64,000 nucleotides of DNA. It comes from Phallus indusiatus (taxonomy: Eukaryota > Basidiomycota > Agaricomycetes > Phallales > Phallaceae). Shown one piece after another: positions 49,171-62,602 of this stretch (its first letter is position 1; each line of letters starts with the position of its first letter). Both the position numbers and the translations under genes were made by a program. A model generated the notes under the pieces. The model was not told where the DNA came from. It was given only the letters and a program-made list of their open reading frames with translations, and did not search any database. The stretch is from assembly GCA_027605045.1 (NCBI GenBank), contig JAQFWX010000043.1, positions 264,098 through 328,097 on the forward strand, read 5' to 3'.

Positions 49171-50956
49171 TGATCAGGTTTGTTGATCAAACATACATGT
49201 GTGTTATTTTTGGACCTGGGTTGGCGGGGGACAAAGAGAGAGAACGTTGATATTTATGTATCGCATTGCAAGAATCATCTAACCTTTAGAGCAAACATAC
49301 GTGCATATATAATACTACTAGTACCACATTATAATCCTTATGCGTGTAATAATAATACTTGCCCAGGTCACGCACTGGGGACGCATCATAAGTTAATAGA
49401 TAATATCATGTATTAATGACACTAACTTTGTTACCGAGGGATATCTGAAGATTACATGCTACCTATAAAGGGGAAATCACGCGAAAGTTCGCATAAGTAT
49501 TTACATATCAGTCTTCTTTGTGTTAGGCTCCTTCTACCCCTTTGAACTTACATACGACGGATCCTGGTTTCCGGGTTACTATCGAGCTCAGGGTGATCTT
49601 TGCTGTGAATTTCGTGGCTATAAGGAGTCGACTGCCATTTTCTTCCCCTCGGCCGAAAGTCGTCTGGGAAGTACTGAGTTCACGTGCAACGTCCACGGGA
49701 CTTCCTGTTGTTTCTTCTAAGTCGGCTAAGTTCACATTATGAGTTTCCTGAGATTGTGCCGTATTTCAATGAACCCCGTGTATATCGTGATAGTGACCGT
49801 ACTGCCCAAGTACTCCCAAACATATGAGCACAAGACACACTGGTATTCGATACCAGAGTAACTATTGATTTGTCGGGACAGTTGCCGCCTGAGAAATGAG
49901 ATATTCTGGTCATATTTATGTTACGTTCTGTAAGATGTTGATAATTATGCCGGCCCGGTAATAATCATGCTGAAAAGGAGAACAGATTGAATTAATATCC
50001 GACAGAAATCAAGTAAAAGAAGTGGACGTACACTTCCACACCAATGTATCCACATTGAAAACATTTCATCGTCCGTAGGAAGCATTCCTAATCAATAATT
50101 TTGCCTCGTTGTTGAATTCTGATCTATAGGATAATCGTACCAGTAAGTGTAAAAAATGAATTTCGTTTCGCCTAGTAGGGTACTCGGAACAATAAAATGG
50201 CTCTACGTTGGATATATATCGCTCGCTTCTTGTCTTTTAAGGAGATACGACATTTAATCGAGGATACGCATGATCTGTCGATGGACTTACCAGAGTTTGA
50301 CCGTCTCTGTGAATTGTGTATTTCTTTCCAGGTCCCCGGTATTGTTCGACATGTGTATGTATGTATGTGAGCTCGTTCCATGAATTAGTACTGAGTCATC
50401 CAATATTTTCATTGCGTATACTGATCGGTCTAAGCAGTACTTTTCGTGACCCATGCGGTTCGGACACCTCAAAGCAATTGGTACGAGTTAACTTGCACTT
50501 ACAGGTCCTACGCACGTCCGTCGCGTTGGGACTACCCGCCGGGCGGCATCGTCACGATCAATTCAATGGAGAATTGTATGTGTAGCATCATTGTGACAAA
50601 GATTTTCCTATGTTGATCGGAGGGTTTACCAACTGTAATCAACCCTTCGTACAGCAAGGGAAGACGCGCGTACATTACACCGATTTTCCCTTTTTGAATT
50701 TGAATCTGACAAAGTGGGCTGGGCTGAATAGGTTGCTCGAACCCAGAAGTAATTTGAGCCAGTTCCAAGGAGACTGGAGCGTTTACAATCTCGTTTTACA
50801 GAATGTGCAACGAAAGGCTCCGAGCGTGGCTCGTCATCGATGTCATCAACGGGGATACATGGCCGAGCATGTAGTATACCGACTCGGACTCGGACTCGGA
50901 CCTTTTCGTAAGCGGGAAGGAACAGTTTCAATTCTCTATGTGTTAATCCATTTGGA
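49171..50956. other. Intergenic region between tandem MFS genes
   Basis: A 1.8-kb spacer with no supported gene. A short triplicated GGACTC element is present near 50880-50900, and GTAT repeats near 50353. It must carry the 3' end of copy 1 and the promoter of copy 2. Confidence 0.5.
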
Positions 50957-53122
50957 ATGTCGAAAGACGACACTCGGGATCCCGTTCAGTTTACTTCATC
51001 AGAACGTATTACTACCGCGGAACCGGATCATGAAGTGAAAACCTTCGAAAATAAAACAGACTCGGTCTCGTCCACCACACCCATTACGTTGGATGACAAT
51101 GAAGACCCCAGAAAAATGTCAGTTCTGAAGAAATACTTTATTATCTTTACTCTTTTCACTTCAGCGAGTACGTCTTCTTTCACTCTTTTTGTTTTTGGAG
51201 ACTGAATTGGTCTGAACTTGCAGTGTGCGCAACATGCGCCTCGTCAATAGTGAGTTAAGTCCCCTCATTTAAAGCCTCTTAAAGACCTAATTGTACGTCA
51301 TCGACAGGCAAGTGCTACAGAACCTGGCTTACAGAGAGACTTGCACATATCTCATGAAGTTGCTATCCTGAGTATATCACTATACGTCATGGGTCTTGGC
51401 ACTGGACCTCTATTCCTCGGACCTTTGTCCGAATTCTATGGACGAAGCATCGTTTACCAATTATCCTATTCAATCTTCTTGCTTTTTCAGTTTCCTGTTG
51501 CATTTGCAAAAAATGCTGGTATGTGTGTTCTTTTCACAACTTTGGTCTTTCATAGGGTTTCTTACTCTTTACAAACATAGGTGTATACATGGCATTTCGC
51601 TTTTTATCTGGTGTGGCTGCCGCGGCTCTCCTGTGCGTAGCCGGTGGATCAGTTGTTGATATATTTGACGATGCGTCTGTCGCAAAGTACGCACAGGTTC
51701 TTTAGTTTCAGACTTTAATGGAATTTTTTGTTAATCGTTCCGCGAAAGTCCAATGGCAGTTTACACACTCGCACCGTTTTTAGGGCCGGTTGTAGGACCA
51801 GCTTACTCAGGGTTAGTGTCACCCCGCAATGCGTCTTTGTTGAATTGTTCTAACCTTTTGATAGATTGATAAACCAGGTAATCTTATCACTATTTTCGTA
51901 GAGTGCCACCGTAATAACAATACTGTTAGCATCTCAGTTGGCGGTGGACCTATCAGGTCACTATAGTATGGTCCTTCTTAAATCTCATAGCTTTGATGGT
52001 CAGTGTTTGCTCATTTTCAAGATTTGATGCAGTGTTCTAATATTTTAATCAGCTTATACCCGAAACATATGCTCCTGTTCTTCTGCGGAGAAAAGCCGCC
52101 AGGTGAAATATGAATCGTCATAGCACCTAACAAAAATTTAATACGTTGAGTAGACTACACAAAGAATCAAAGGAAGTAAACCTACCCGCTGATATTACCC
52201 CTCAACGGGGCGTACTGTACTCGGCATTAATCAACACCTATCGACCTTTCCGTAAGTTACTGAATTGGGGAACTCACGATGCGTACATCGTTGACATTAT
52301 AATACAGAAATTATTTACTATGAGCGAATGGCGTTTTTACTTGACTTCTGGAACTCCCTCGTCCTCGGCGTTCTTTACCTGACTTTCCAAGCTTTCCCAA
52401 TTATATTTGGGAAAGTCCATCACTTCAACATTCAATCGACGGGTTTGAGCTTTTCTGGAATAGGGATTGGCATGTTGATCGGATTGTTCACTCAATTTTT
52501 TTATTGGAACAGGTGCGTCAACCTCCCTACCAGATAAAACTGTCTGATCTGACTGTTGTTTCAGGGTAGTTCAGAAACATGCAGCTTTGAACGGGGGAAA
52601 TGCGCCACCTGAAGTACGGTTGCTAATCGGAATGGCCGGCGCAGTTATAACACCCATTAGCTTATTTTGGTTAGCGTTTACAACCTATCCCCATGTACAC
52701 TGGGTTATTCCGATGCTTTCGACTATACCGTGAGTGACTATTCTCTTCCTGATTTTGTCCCTGATATATCCCACGTTATTTCATAGATTGGGAGTCTCGG
52801 TTTTGTATACATTTACATCAGTATTCACCTTTTTAGTAACCGCGTACCAACCACACGCAGCATCAGCTATGGCGGGAAATAGTTTTATGCGTTCATGTTT
52901 TGCTGCTGCCTTTCCCTTGTTTACAGCGGCTATGTACGATCGTTTGGGAACGGTTGGAGCAACAGCTATGGTAGCTGGTTTGACGATGCTAATGGTGCCT
53001 TTACCGTAAGTATCAAGATTTGTTTGATATCTGGTCATCCCTTTTGAGAGCATTCGTCTAGATTTGTATTTTATAAATACGGACCTCAACTTAGACAATC
53101 TTCAAAATTCGCTGAACAATGA
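50957..53122 (+). CDS. MFS transporter, DHA1 type (tandem copy 2)
   Basis: A paralogue of the preceding gene with the same exon order and intron positions. The N-terminus contains LDDNEDPRKMSVLKKYF, then GPLFLGPLSEFYGRSIVY, LINQHLSWRWTYQV, LIPETYAPVLLRRKA and AVIT-type helices. The last helices read SVLYTFTSVFTFLVTAYQPHAASAMAGNSFMRSCF, and it ends YKYGPQLRQSSKFAEQ. As in copy 1, a 13-nt microexon (near 51878-51890) supplies Leu-Ile-Asn-Gln. All twelve helices appear intact. The intron that is GC-AG in copy 1 is GT-AG here. Substrate is unknown, and the two copies may have different specificities since loops differ. Confidence 0.88.
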
Positions 53123-54274
53123 CATACATACATACACTGATTGATTTACCAATGATCACATTCATGTCACATATAGATCCGAAAAGGAGAATGGACGTTC
53201 TCATTAACATAGTATGTATACTTCACCGTACGCTTGTCTTAGATGTCATAGACATTCGTGAAGCATGACGAGTAATGCTGTACATACTTACCGTACTGTA
53301 CTGGTACAAACACATTTTATGCTTTAATAAAGTCTCATAGCGCATTTTTTTGGGATCCCTCTCTCAGTAAGTTCCAAATTCAGTTTTAGGTTGATTGTAG
53401 AAAACTGGGAACAACTCATCCACGGGCCGACTAGCAGAATTCAAACAAGCTGTACGTCATATAAATAACGTACCTTTGACAAGGAATTACGGTTTTATGT
53501 TGTGTAGATTTCTGCATCCGATGCCTTGCCGAGATACGAGATACGACACGAAGCTGGTTCAGTTGGCCCTCTTGAGTGCTAAATCTATCCTACCAAAAAA
53601 TTTCTGACTGAGCCGGTCAATTACTAATGAATAGAATAAATGAATTTCTCGTTTGAGCATCTTTCGCAGCCTGTGTCTATCCTATGTGCACTGTGACGCG
53701 TCGCGATGAGTCTGGCTTAGACTCCATGTGTGTGTACTCAAAGTCCTTACCGTCAATCTATCACCCAAGCTTACGACGGACAACCTAACAAACTTATCTC
53801 AATTATTTGACGTTGGTCGACCCGTCGTCGACATTGAACTCAAAAGTCTCCAGAATCGTTGGGCTCAGACCGCTTAGACCGACTCCCGAGCATGTCAATG
53901 TTATCCCGTATTCAATCAATTTTACAAGGCTTCAGCTACCGATACTCAATGGAGAAGTTTCTGAAAGACGATAATAATCGGAGTCGAATGAGAAAACAAG
54001 GATAGCCCGCCGATGCCCACCGATACCGGCTAATTTTAGTAATTCTCGGCTAGAAACCTTTTGGGTAAAGGACTCATCGTCTTGTGATGAAGTGAGCAAT
54101 AGTTCACAACAAAGATCACGAAATTTACTAATTCATACACTCACACCATTAGATATAATTAACTCGACTATAATACGACGAACGTCTTAAGAAGTTAAAA
54201 AGTCATGTGATAATGCAAATTTTTTGAGCGAGGGAAAGTTCGCATCTGGTGCACCTTTCAAGTCTGTCTCATCC
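53123..54274. other. Intergenic region, 1.15 kb
   Basis: It holds the 3' flank of the second MFS gene and the promoter of the C45-type acyltransferase gene. No open frame with coding character was found. A short TACA repeat occurs at about 53124-53135. Confidence 0.5.
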
Positions 54275-55544
54275 ATGACTAACGAAGTACTCCGAGTTCA
54301 GTTGAAGGGATCCTCCAAAGAGGTCTGTGTCTGTACCATATTCGTATAATGTCACGATAATAACGATTCTTGTTATAGATCGGAACTCAACATGGCCAAC
54401 TGTTGAGAGCTCAAATCCTTCGACAGCTATCATTTTACAAAAACTTATTCAAAGTTCGTTCTGGGCTGGATTGGTCGCAGGTCCTGGAAGTAGCCAAAGA
54501 GTTTCGCGAGACCATATCGAGGACGGCTCCCGATTTATTAGAAGAGATATCCGGAATCGCGGAGGGGGTAAATAAACCAGATGTGGGCTTGTTGGATATT
54601 TTGGCCCTTAATTGTAGGAGCGAAATAGCCTTTGGCAAGTTTTCAGACGGGTGCACGGCCTTGGGTATACATATAGCGGGCACACAGGTCCTGGCGCAAA
54701 ACTGGGACTGGAATTCGGAGATCAAAGATAACATTGTTCTCATGTCCATTGAAAAGGCTGGAAAGCCCAAAATCTGGATGGTGACGGAGGTTAGTCAGTA
54801 TTTTCATTCTGCTCCGATGTATCCATTGACTTTGCACTCTTGCAGGCTGGGATCGTTGGGAAAATTGGGTTCAACTCCTCGTCAGTCGGTGTTTGTTTGA
54901 ATGCTATCAGAGCAAGACCGATGATCCCTTCAAAACCGCCTATACATATACTTCTTCGATTAGTTCTGGAGTCCTCGTCCGTTGAAAATGCTGTGGAACA
55001 AGTATCCAGCTTAGGTTGTGCCACCAGCGCACATATGCTTGTTGCCGACTCGTCGACAAGCAAAGGAGTTGAAGTCTCCCCTCTCGGTACCTTTGTCATT
55101 ACCGAAGATTCCGATCGCGTGGTTGTCCATACCAACCACTTCCTATCAAATAACCTTGTTGAAGAGCCGAGATGGTTGAAGGATTCCCCGGTTCGTCTCG
55201 TACGTATTCGGAAATTGGTTGACGACTTGGTTCAGCTGGAGAAAAGGGGGATACAGATTGGGCTGCGACAAGTCAGAGACCTGTTCAGAGATAAAGACAG
55301 TCCGCCTGGCTCTATCTGTCGACAGTCTTATGTTCCAGGTCCTGAAACGGGACCAGACATCGACTCTTCTGTTGTTTCGATATTCAACATCTGCATGGAC
55401 TTGAAGAAGGGACAGCCGAAAGCTGAAGTAGTATTTCATCCAGGATCAACGGAAGAAGGGAAAGTGCAGCGACTTCCTGGTAAATTTCGGAGTATACGCC
55501 AGGTTATATCCTGGCTAAACGTTTATTTTGGCCTCGAGCTTTGA
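54275..55544 (+). CDS. Peptidase C45 / penicillin acyltransferase-like Ntn hydrolase
   Basis: Three exons (54275-54322, 54379-54789, 54846-55544) sum to 385 residues. The fold is the Ntn hydrolase of acyl-CoA:6-aminopenicillanate acyltransferase. The predicted autocleavage site is Gly-Cys108 in SDGCTALG, whose cysteine would become the catalytic N-terminal nucleophile. Supporting motifs are GTQHGQLLRAQI near the start, LALNCRSEI, VLAQNWDWNSE, IGFNSSSVGVCLNAI and TNHFLS. The C-terminal third (IFNICMDLKKGQPKAEVVF) is also family-like. In Aspergillus and Penicillium the enzyme exchanges the side chain of isopenicillin N; basidiomycete homologues have unknown substrates, probably acyl or amide compounds. 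No peroxisomal -SKL type tail is present (ends LEL). It stands next to two MFS exporters and an OPT transporter. Confidence 0.88.
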
Positions 55545-56042
55545 CTTTAATGACTATATGTACAGTAAGATATGTATGACAATCCCGTTCTATCATTGTT
55601 TAAAATTTCATGCGGCGTTGTGCTTGGTAACATCGTGCTTTCAGTCGCAATAACTTGAAAGCTCCACTCAGATGGCAATTATCAGCTGCTTATTTCGAAA
55701 TCAGTTAAAATTAATCTCTATAATCCCCAATATCCCTAGCATACTTGTTGATAATTTTTCAGCGACATACATACGCTGAGCTCGGCAAATGCCAGCCAAG
55801 TCTACACCAAGCCGAAAGGTTAATTTTAGGTTTTAGCCTATCCGAGCGGCAAACAAAGTAACAACATAGCGACAGAACGGGCTTGACCTTGACTTCTTTT
55901 CCTGCTTGTCTCTCTCGCTCAATCGACATGCTATAATTATTATTCCACGAACCATTATATTTCTAATTCACGTTTCTTTTTTTGTCTTCTTTCGGTTTCT
56001 CGGGTGTATTGTAGAAGTTGCATCTCGATCTAGCCTTCGACC
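55545..56042. other. Intergenic region, 0.5 kb
   Basis: It contains the 3' UTR of the acyltransferase gene and the promoter of the next plus-strand gene. The leader just before 56043 is pyrimidine-rich. No gene is seen. Confidence 0.5.
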
Positions 56043-59000
56043 ATGCCTACAACAACAAATCCTGTATCAAGCGTGCCTGTTTCCAATGCAAGCCAGTCCA
56101 AATCACTTCGTAGTCGACTAGGACTGGGAGGAAACACCAGCAAGCCTTCGTTTTTTACGCAACTAAACCTGAAGCCTAGTCGAAGGTCTTTTACAATGCA
56201 ACCTGAAAACCAAAGCCAAGACAAAACAGTCCTCTTGATCAGTACAGGCGCAAGCAATGGTGAGTATAAACCTGGGAAATCATGCGAAACGTTATGGGAT
56301 ATTTACTTTGAGAAGAAGGTTCACGCTCGATGACGATGCATAATCCTGTGAAGTCAGGCTTTAACAGTCTATCAAAGGCTACGACATTGCAATCCCGAAT
56401 ACCGCAACGAAAAGTAACACACGACAGTGTCAATGTAGACTTATCTTCAACCTTATTTCAAACCTCCCGAATTCAGCTCAACACACCTGTCGCAAACTCT
56501 CAATCAGTAACGTTCCCCAAGGCCCAGATTAATGTCAATCCTAACGACTCAGCAACCTCAAAGGACTTACCGAACCTGTCTAACGAATTGTCACTTCTTG
56601 TTAATGAATCTTGTCCATCTGGTACAACGTCCCATAAAAATTCACAGGAATCTGTCATTCATATCGGTTTGTGTGGTTCTTTTTGTGCTCTATTAGGTTT
56701 AAGATTGATTTTCAGGAGCATATTCGAAAGACATCACTTCTGATGCGCCTCAATATCACCCACCACCATCCTCATCATCCGTTCTTACATCCACAGAAAC
56801 AAGCGAGTTTCGGCCTCATGAATTTGGAGTCGATGATTCTTTTGACTTATCTGGGGCAAGAATCAGCTTGGAATCCATGAAGGAAGAGCTCAAGGGGCAA
56901 TGGTCCCAAAGTAGTGTTGTGCAAGATACTTCGTTATCAAGCGCAGATACAAGTGCACCCTCTCTGGACATTTCCGACGCGTCTTTATACCACAACCGTA
57001 GTGGGCCTATCACGAGCACTCCTTTCGTTAGCCGAAAAGCTTCTCCATCCCAGATACAGTCAGACCTCAGCTTTGATCTGGATACACTGGACCCTGATCT
57101 GGTTGCTCTCTTGCGACCTAACAGCTTTCAGCAAGGACTCAACTGCGTCTCGACACCTGTAGAGAAACGCGGTTCTCAATCCGCCAACTTACCTGCTTTC
57201 AGTACTTCCACAAAATCAGCAGCAAATGGTCTCGAATCTCCTCCAGCATCACCCTCTCACCTTAAGTACGATATGGATTCTTCTACCTCAAGAAGGTTTT
57301 CAAAAACAATTTCGATGTTACCCTCTCCATCCTCTCCGAGTCGACCTGCACATCCTCCATCCCGTTTTCAAATCTCACAACAAACACCTGCTTTGTCACA
57401 TGCCCCAAAGCCTACCATTGCCCTTAATCGCATTCCCTGGCTCGACTCTCCAGAATCGGAGGGAGGACAGGCGTCTTCCGGACCTTCCACCGTCAGTTCG
57501 AGCAATCTTGCAACTCCCTTAGATAATTTTAAGCCACCTAACCCGCTTGTCACTACCCATTCCACCATCTCTATTGACCAACAATACCGGCCCGAGCCAT
57601 TCGTTGTGAGCAGGTCGTCATTTAACATTTCAAAAAATGACAAGACCCAAGCATCGATACACTCAAATCTCTCTTCGCCGGTTGATCATCGACCCAATCC
57701 TCGGTTTGCTCTCAAGAATATCGATGTACAGCTTGCTTCATCACTACCTTCAAATGAACCGTCTGATGATATCAGAATGTCCAAAGCCTATATTCGAAAT
57801 CAGACGCTCGACGCGGTTCGTTCTGAGAGTGCACGTCCAAGCTCAGCGGATCCTAGCCATTTATCCAGGTCAAGAGGAAATTCGAGTGCCGGTATTCCAA
57901 GCAATAACGAGAGAAGCGTATTCGAGAGTCGACGATATCGCAAACGCAGCATGAGTGTAGATCAATCTCCAGATTTGTCTCAACTCCTGCGTCATAATAG
58001 CTCGGGAACGACTCAAGGCTCTTGGAACAAACCTACCAGCGCAAGGCAGTTCACATACGGCGGGAAAAGTCCAGACAATGAGGATTACGGTAGACGTGGT
58101 TCTTTCGACATTGGTACTGGTGAACGACAGGCTAGGCTGAGTCCTGAATGGCTGGGACCTAGAACTGTCAAAGCCTTTGCCGCTGCTGGTTTGTTGTATG
58201 AAGGAGAAAAATCTGATCGGTATGTGGTTTCCAATGGTTCTGACCGAGTTTTAACCACAATATCTCTAGCCATATCTCTCATTCAAGAAGTGTCAGCGAA
58301 TACAGAGCATCGGCTACCAATCGAGATCGCTTTATTGCTGATGGATATTCGTCAGTTGAGAACGAAAGAGATAGAGATAGAGATGCGTTAAGGTAAGTAC
58401 AGCCGTTTCTTTATTTTTTTCGTGTATACTAATTCAGAACTTAGATACAGCTCGTCCAATCGCTTTACTGATTATAGGATGAGTGGTATGCGATCTGGTG
58501 CAGGCACTCCGAACGTCATTAGTCACTCTAGCTCAAGGCCATTGTCTCGAGCAGATTCTTTATCCAATTCACGGCAGGCGCCATTGTTTATGCGCACAAT
58601 CTCTGATCTAGTGTCCGGTCGTGGGAGTATGGAAGGTCGTGATAGCAGTGGCTCGTATCAGTATCAAAGGACGACCTCGGGATACTCCATGACTGGCGGA
58701 ACTAGGAGCGAAAGCACTGGTAGCGGCGGCCGTCTCTCGCCTACGACCTCAAGTTCTCACATAACGGTGCAATCTCAGCTTCAGTCATTGAAAGAAAAAT
58801 ATGATTCACAGACGGAGGCACTACTGGCAGCTCTTGCCGACTCTCAAAAAAATTGCCGAGAACTTCGTGCAGAGAATGGTAGTTTGAAGAGTCAAGTGAA
58901 AGAGCTAGAAGATCGGTTGATCGATGCAATTACGACGGTCAAACAGAAGGAAAAGGAACTAGCTCGCGCAAGGAGGTTGTATGCTAACGACCGTTCGCGA

Positions 59001-59510
59001 ACGACAAATGGGAGAACTACTACAACTAATCATTTGCAATCTCAGCCGCTACCTTCTCGTCATCTACAAGCCTCGGGTACGGCACGCGGCGTCTCACCAC
59101 CTAAAGCCAGACGTTTTTCTAACGGGAGCAGTATCTTTCCAACAATACCCAACACGATGGCACTGTTGATGGCGGAAACGCCAGACGTGGCTTCTGCTTC
59201 CTCTCCACCACCAGGATCATCGGGATCAGGTACATCACCACCACCTTCTCCAACATTAGTTCTTCCCAAATTAACGCCTGAGTCTAATGTTGTTAAGAAG
59301 GTTGATAATCGTATCACATCCTCGCCTATAGCAATAACTCATCGAAGATCCACGTCTGGGGCCAGCCTTGCGACAAGCGCCAATTTCTCTCTTAAAAGCG
59401 GGTCGCCCGGCAGCCTAAAGTTGAAGCCCGAACATGAATTTTTGCTAGGTGATTTGACCCAAATTAGCCTTCTTACTGGCTCTGGAACCGAATCAGAAGT
59501 TGACCGTTAA
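56043..59510 (+). CDS. 1072-residue disordered coiled-coil protein, function unknown
   Basis: Five exons (56043-56259, 56358-56666, 56716-58219, 58270-58392, 58445-59510) sum exactly to 1072 residues. The first 650 residues are Ser/Pro/Asn-rich and mostly disordered. A conserved-looking segment (ARLSPEWLGPRTVKAFAAAGLL) lies just before the third intron. A run of RDRDRD follows in exon 4. Exon 5 encodes a coiled coil (about 820-890: LQSLKEKYDSQTEALLAALADSQKNCREL and on through LKSQVKELEDRLIDAIT), then a Ser/Pro tail. I do not recognise the family. Proteins of this layout often act as cytoskeletal or cell-polarity scaffolds, but no motif proves it here. Splice sites are all GT-AG. Confidence 0.75.
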
Positions 59511-61780
59511 ATTTTACGCCGTACGTGGACCCGCTGCATTCGGTCAGCCCCATTCCACGATATAACGGTGCGATGTTTCATTATTCCTGGAGAATTGTTT
59601 TAGATTTTTTCTTGATGCTCCCCAATAACATAGCTAAGGTCCAAGGATCAGGACAGTCCTGCATATAAATATACCTGTAACTTGTATGATATACCCTCCC
59701 GAATAGTTTTTGTTCGACTTCGATTCAGTGTATGTAATGCACATTAAATTGTACTATTCAAATATAATGATACTATTTTTATCCATTGTTTTGGCAGAAT
59801 AAGAGGTTCAGGTTATACCGGTTATACTTGTTGAGTACGTAATCGAGTCCACTGGCTTTCAGAAAGTCACTTCAGGTCTTGGGCTCATCCGTCAAACTTC
59901 AACTTCAAATTTTAAAGCTTCAAGAACTCAGTACTTTCAAATAAATGTTGTCACTCCGTCGTTTTTATTAAACACACTCAATCAGATCATCTAAAGCTGT
60001 ATCATGCTTATTCCACCACCCAGTATTGGACCAGGCTCAACGAACGTGCTTCTTGGATGCTCCCATAAACTTTACGAGCATCGAAAGCGAATCAACAAAG
60101 GTAATAGTAAAATTGTTTATACGGAACATGAAGTTGCTTACACGTTTCCCTGAAGTAACCCCCAGAATGAGCGACAGTCATGAAACTCAATTTATGCCGG
60201 TACTTCCAAGAGACAACTAGTCAATATGTATTACTAGGAAATGATTCCATCATCTTCAGTCAAACGGATTTTTTACGTAGAGCGGCCGCATAGTAGCAAT
60301 CACGCTAAAATTCATGGTCCATAGTCTTCCGACTCTAAAAACATACGTTAACCGCGACATGATTTATACTCTATCCGCACATTATCTCGACTATCGACTT
60401 CATTTACGCGGTTTCCAAATTTTCGTATTATTTTGGATCAAATCTACGACAATCCCAGGATTGCTTTTGCTTTTTCGTCTTCGGTAGTTTGCTCTCATTT
60501 GTTATGCTCAAATACATTCGTGGTGCCGAACCTCAATAAAACCTTGATCTCATGATGCAGCCCACAACACCGGATGGCATGGCAATGTCTTGATAAGCCT
60601 TAATGCTTTTATCATTCTCATCGTACTATCAAGGACGCATTCTATAATCCTTCCGTCTATGTACATCATCCATCCACCTGGACTCGACGAATCCACTCTT
60701 AAGTTAGCCGGTCGGAGGTCGGTTGCGTCCAGCGACAATCTGTCTGCAAAGAAGAAATCTACAAGAAAATCACGTTCATCCTACATCTTTGGTTAACTGT
60801 TGCAGTCGCCCCATGTCATCTTCACGCTGCGGGAATACTCAGTACAAAATTAGGACTTGTGAAGGCTCCTATTTCGATACCGTAACAAAAATTAACGAAC
60901 TTCCTATCTTGCCATCAGTTAATATAGCAACAGTGGCTTGTTGCTGCTTGACGCTTCTCATCACGAATCATACAGCCACCTTCTCTCTCATCGACACGCC
61001 CATTGCGACCAACAACGATTGTCATTGGTTCTGTTGAGCATCTATTTATCAAAAATTGTTATTACAAAGTGGAGCCCAAGGTACCGCACAGCGTGAAAGA
61101 GCTTCTTGCTTTTCGATATGTGTATGTCTCTGCTTATTATGTCTTTATTGTCGCGTGACTTAGATACGTCTAATCATCTAGGCCTTTGAATGTTCCTCGA
61201 TCATTATTAAATGGGATCGCTGCAATCTAGCCTCACCCAATGGTTTTCTCATGCGATACAACCACTATTGATCCACGCCTGTGTCATGGGGCAGTGAATC
61301 CTTACATCAGATTTACAACAGCAGCGTGTCCGTAATACACTATCTCAAAAAAATCGGGACTCCGCTTTCTGTGCAAACAACATTGACAAAAGGCTAGGGT
61401 GATGCTATCATTATGAGACATTCCTTGTAGTTGGAGATCATTAAATCTCCCAAGGCGATCGGATTGCATGTCACGCCCTTCATCGTCCAATAGCTCCCGG
61501 TGGCTGAAGTTCGAAATATTATGGCCTAAAATTGCACATGAATTTGATGCTACGTGAATATATTTGCTTCTTCTTGTTTCAATCTGTCAACTAAGGAATA
61601 TTGGTAGACATCGAAAAATGTAGAACACTTCTGTTTGGCATTCCTTCCACACGTCATTCTATTTGGTTTCTATGGGAAGATCTGGACTATGTAAAACTTC
61701 AAAATGATAAAATGGGTCTCTGCGTTTATTAATCGTCCTGTGCTCTGCACGCCGTAGTCGAAGTCAACCCACCTCCGACG
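59511..61780. other. Gene-poor region, 2.3 kb
   Basis: AT-rich DNA with short, unsupported open frames (60026-60220, 60590-61037 plus; 61302-61490 minus). No clear repeat, tRNA or transposon open frame is seen. It precedes an orphan gene and a helicase relic, so it may be decayed insertion sequence. Confidence 0.45.
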
Positions 61781-62602
61781 ATGGCGATACCTCGATCGAA
61801 GAGATCAACGTCTCGTGTCATTCTCGACGGAGTCCAGACTGTCGTAGTGGTCCTAATTATTATAGTGCCAATCATATCCTTGACATACGTTATAAATACC
61901 ATCATACGTATTCCAATTTTCCCCGTGACGTTCTGGTACCTCTCCGCCAATTTCGGAATGCGTTATTGGGATACGAACTCGATGCAAGTTTACATTGATG
62001 CCGTGCAACAAAAACATCGTTTTATGTACGTCATCAGCAAATACAAAAATCGAGGAGGAGGAAAACCTCCACAAATCGAATTCTATCCGCACAAAAAGTC
62101 TTTACTGTTCGCGGTTCTGTCACCGTGGCTAGGTGCACAATACGTGTTTAGCCCACTATCCGGAGTCCTGTCTCAATTGGAAAACTTTGGCTGGAGACGT
62201 GAAGTGGTCTACGACTTTTTCCAACACCTCATCGAGCAATGTGGCGTTACCCCAGGACCCGAGTTTTATGCTATCGCAAAGAAAATATGTTCTCACAAAA
62301 TACATTATGCGATAGAACATACCCTCAATAAAGGATCGGAGGTACTATGGGATAAACTAGTACCTAGTGGTGGCAAGATTCAAATGTGGGAAGGAACGGG
62401 AGAAGAAGAGATTGCCACTTTTGAAGACCTCAGATGGATGGCGAAGCCAGGGGCAGTCATCAAGCCGCAGACCTTGAAGGTGCTTTTGACTATAAGGTCA
62501 ATCGATAAGATTGTTGGCGGTGGAATGTGGAAGTTCGCGAGCTCTCCTGATGATGTGAAGGGTACACAGTGGCAAACCGTGGTTAAACCTGATGAATGCT
62601 GA
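61781..62602 (+). CDS. Orphan membrane protein, single exon
   Basis: An intact 273-residue frame without introns, unlike most neighbours. A basic N-terminus (PRSKRSTSR) precedes one strong hydrophobic segment (residues about 15-45, VVVVLIIIVPIISLTYVINTIIRIPIFPVTFWYL). The rest is soluble with balanced composition, including IEFYPHKKSLLFAVLSPWLG and YDFFQHLIEQCGVTPGPEFYAIAKKIC. I do not recognise a family. It could be a species- or lineage-specific gene, or cargo or relic of the mobile DNA whose helicase fragment lies 350 bp downstream. An open stretch at 62770-62901 preceded by a good acceptor (TTTAACCCCGCAG) might be an additional exon; no matching donor was found. Confidence 0.5.
   Translation: MAIPRSKRSTSRVILDGVQTVVVVLIIIVPIISLTYVINTIIRIPIFPVTFWYLSANFGMRYWDTNSMQVYIDAVQQKHRFMYVISKYKNRGGGKPPQIEFYPHKKSLLFAVLSPWLGAQYVFSPLSGVLSQLENFGWRREVVYDFFQHLIEQCGVTPGPEFYAIAKKICSHKIHYAIEHTLNKGSEVLWDKLVPSGGKIQMWEGTGEEEIATFEDLRWMAKPGAVIKPQTLKVLLTIRSIDKIVGGGMWKFASSPDDVKGTQWQTVVKPDEC

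Noticed and set aside
50877..50902. GGACTC triplicate as a possible operator array
   Set aside because: Only three imperfect units, and no known factor with this site; could be chance.
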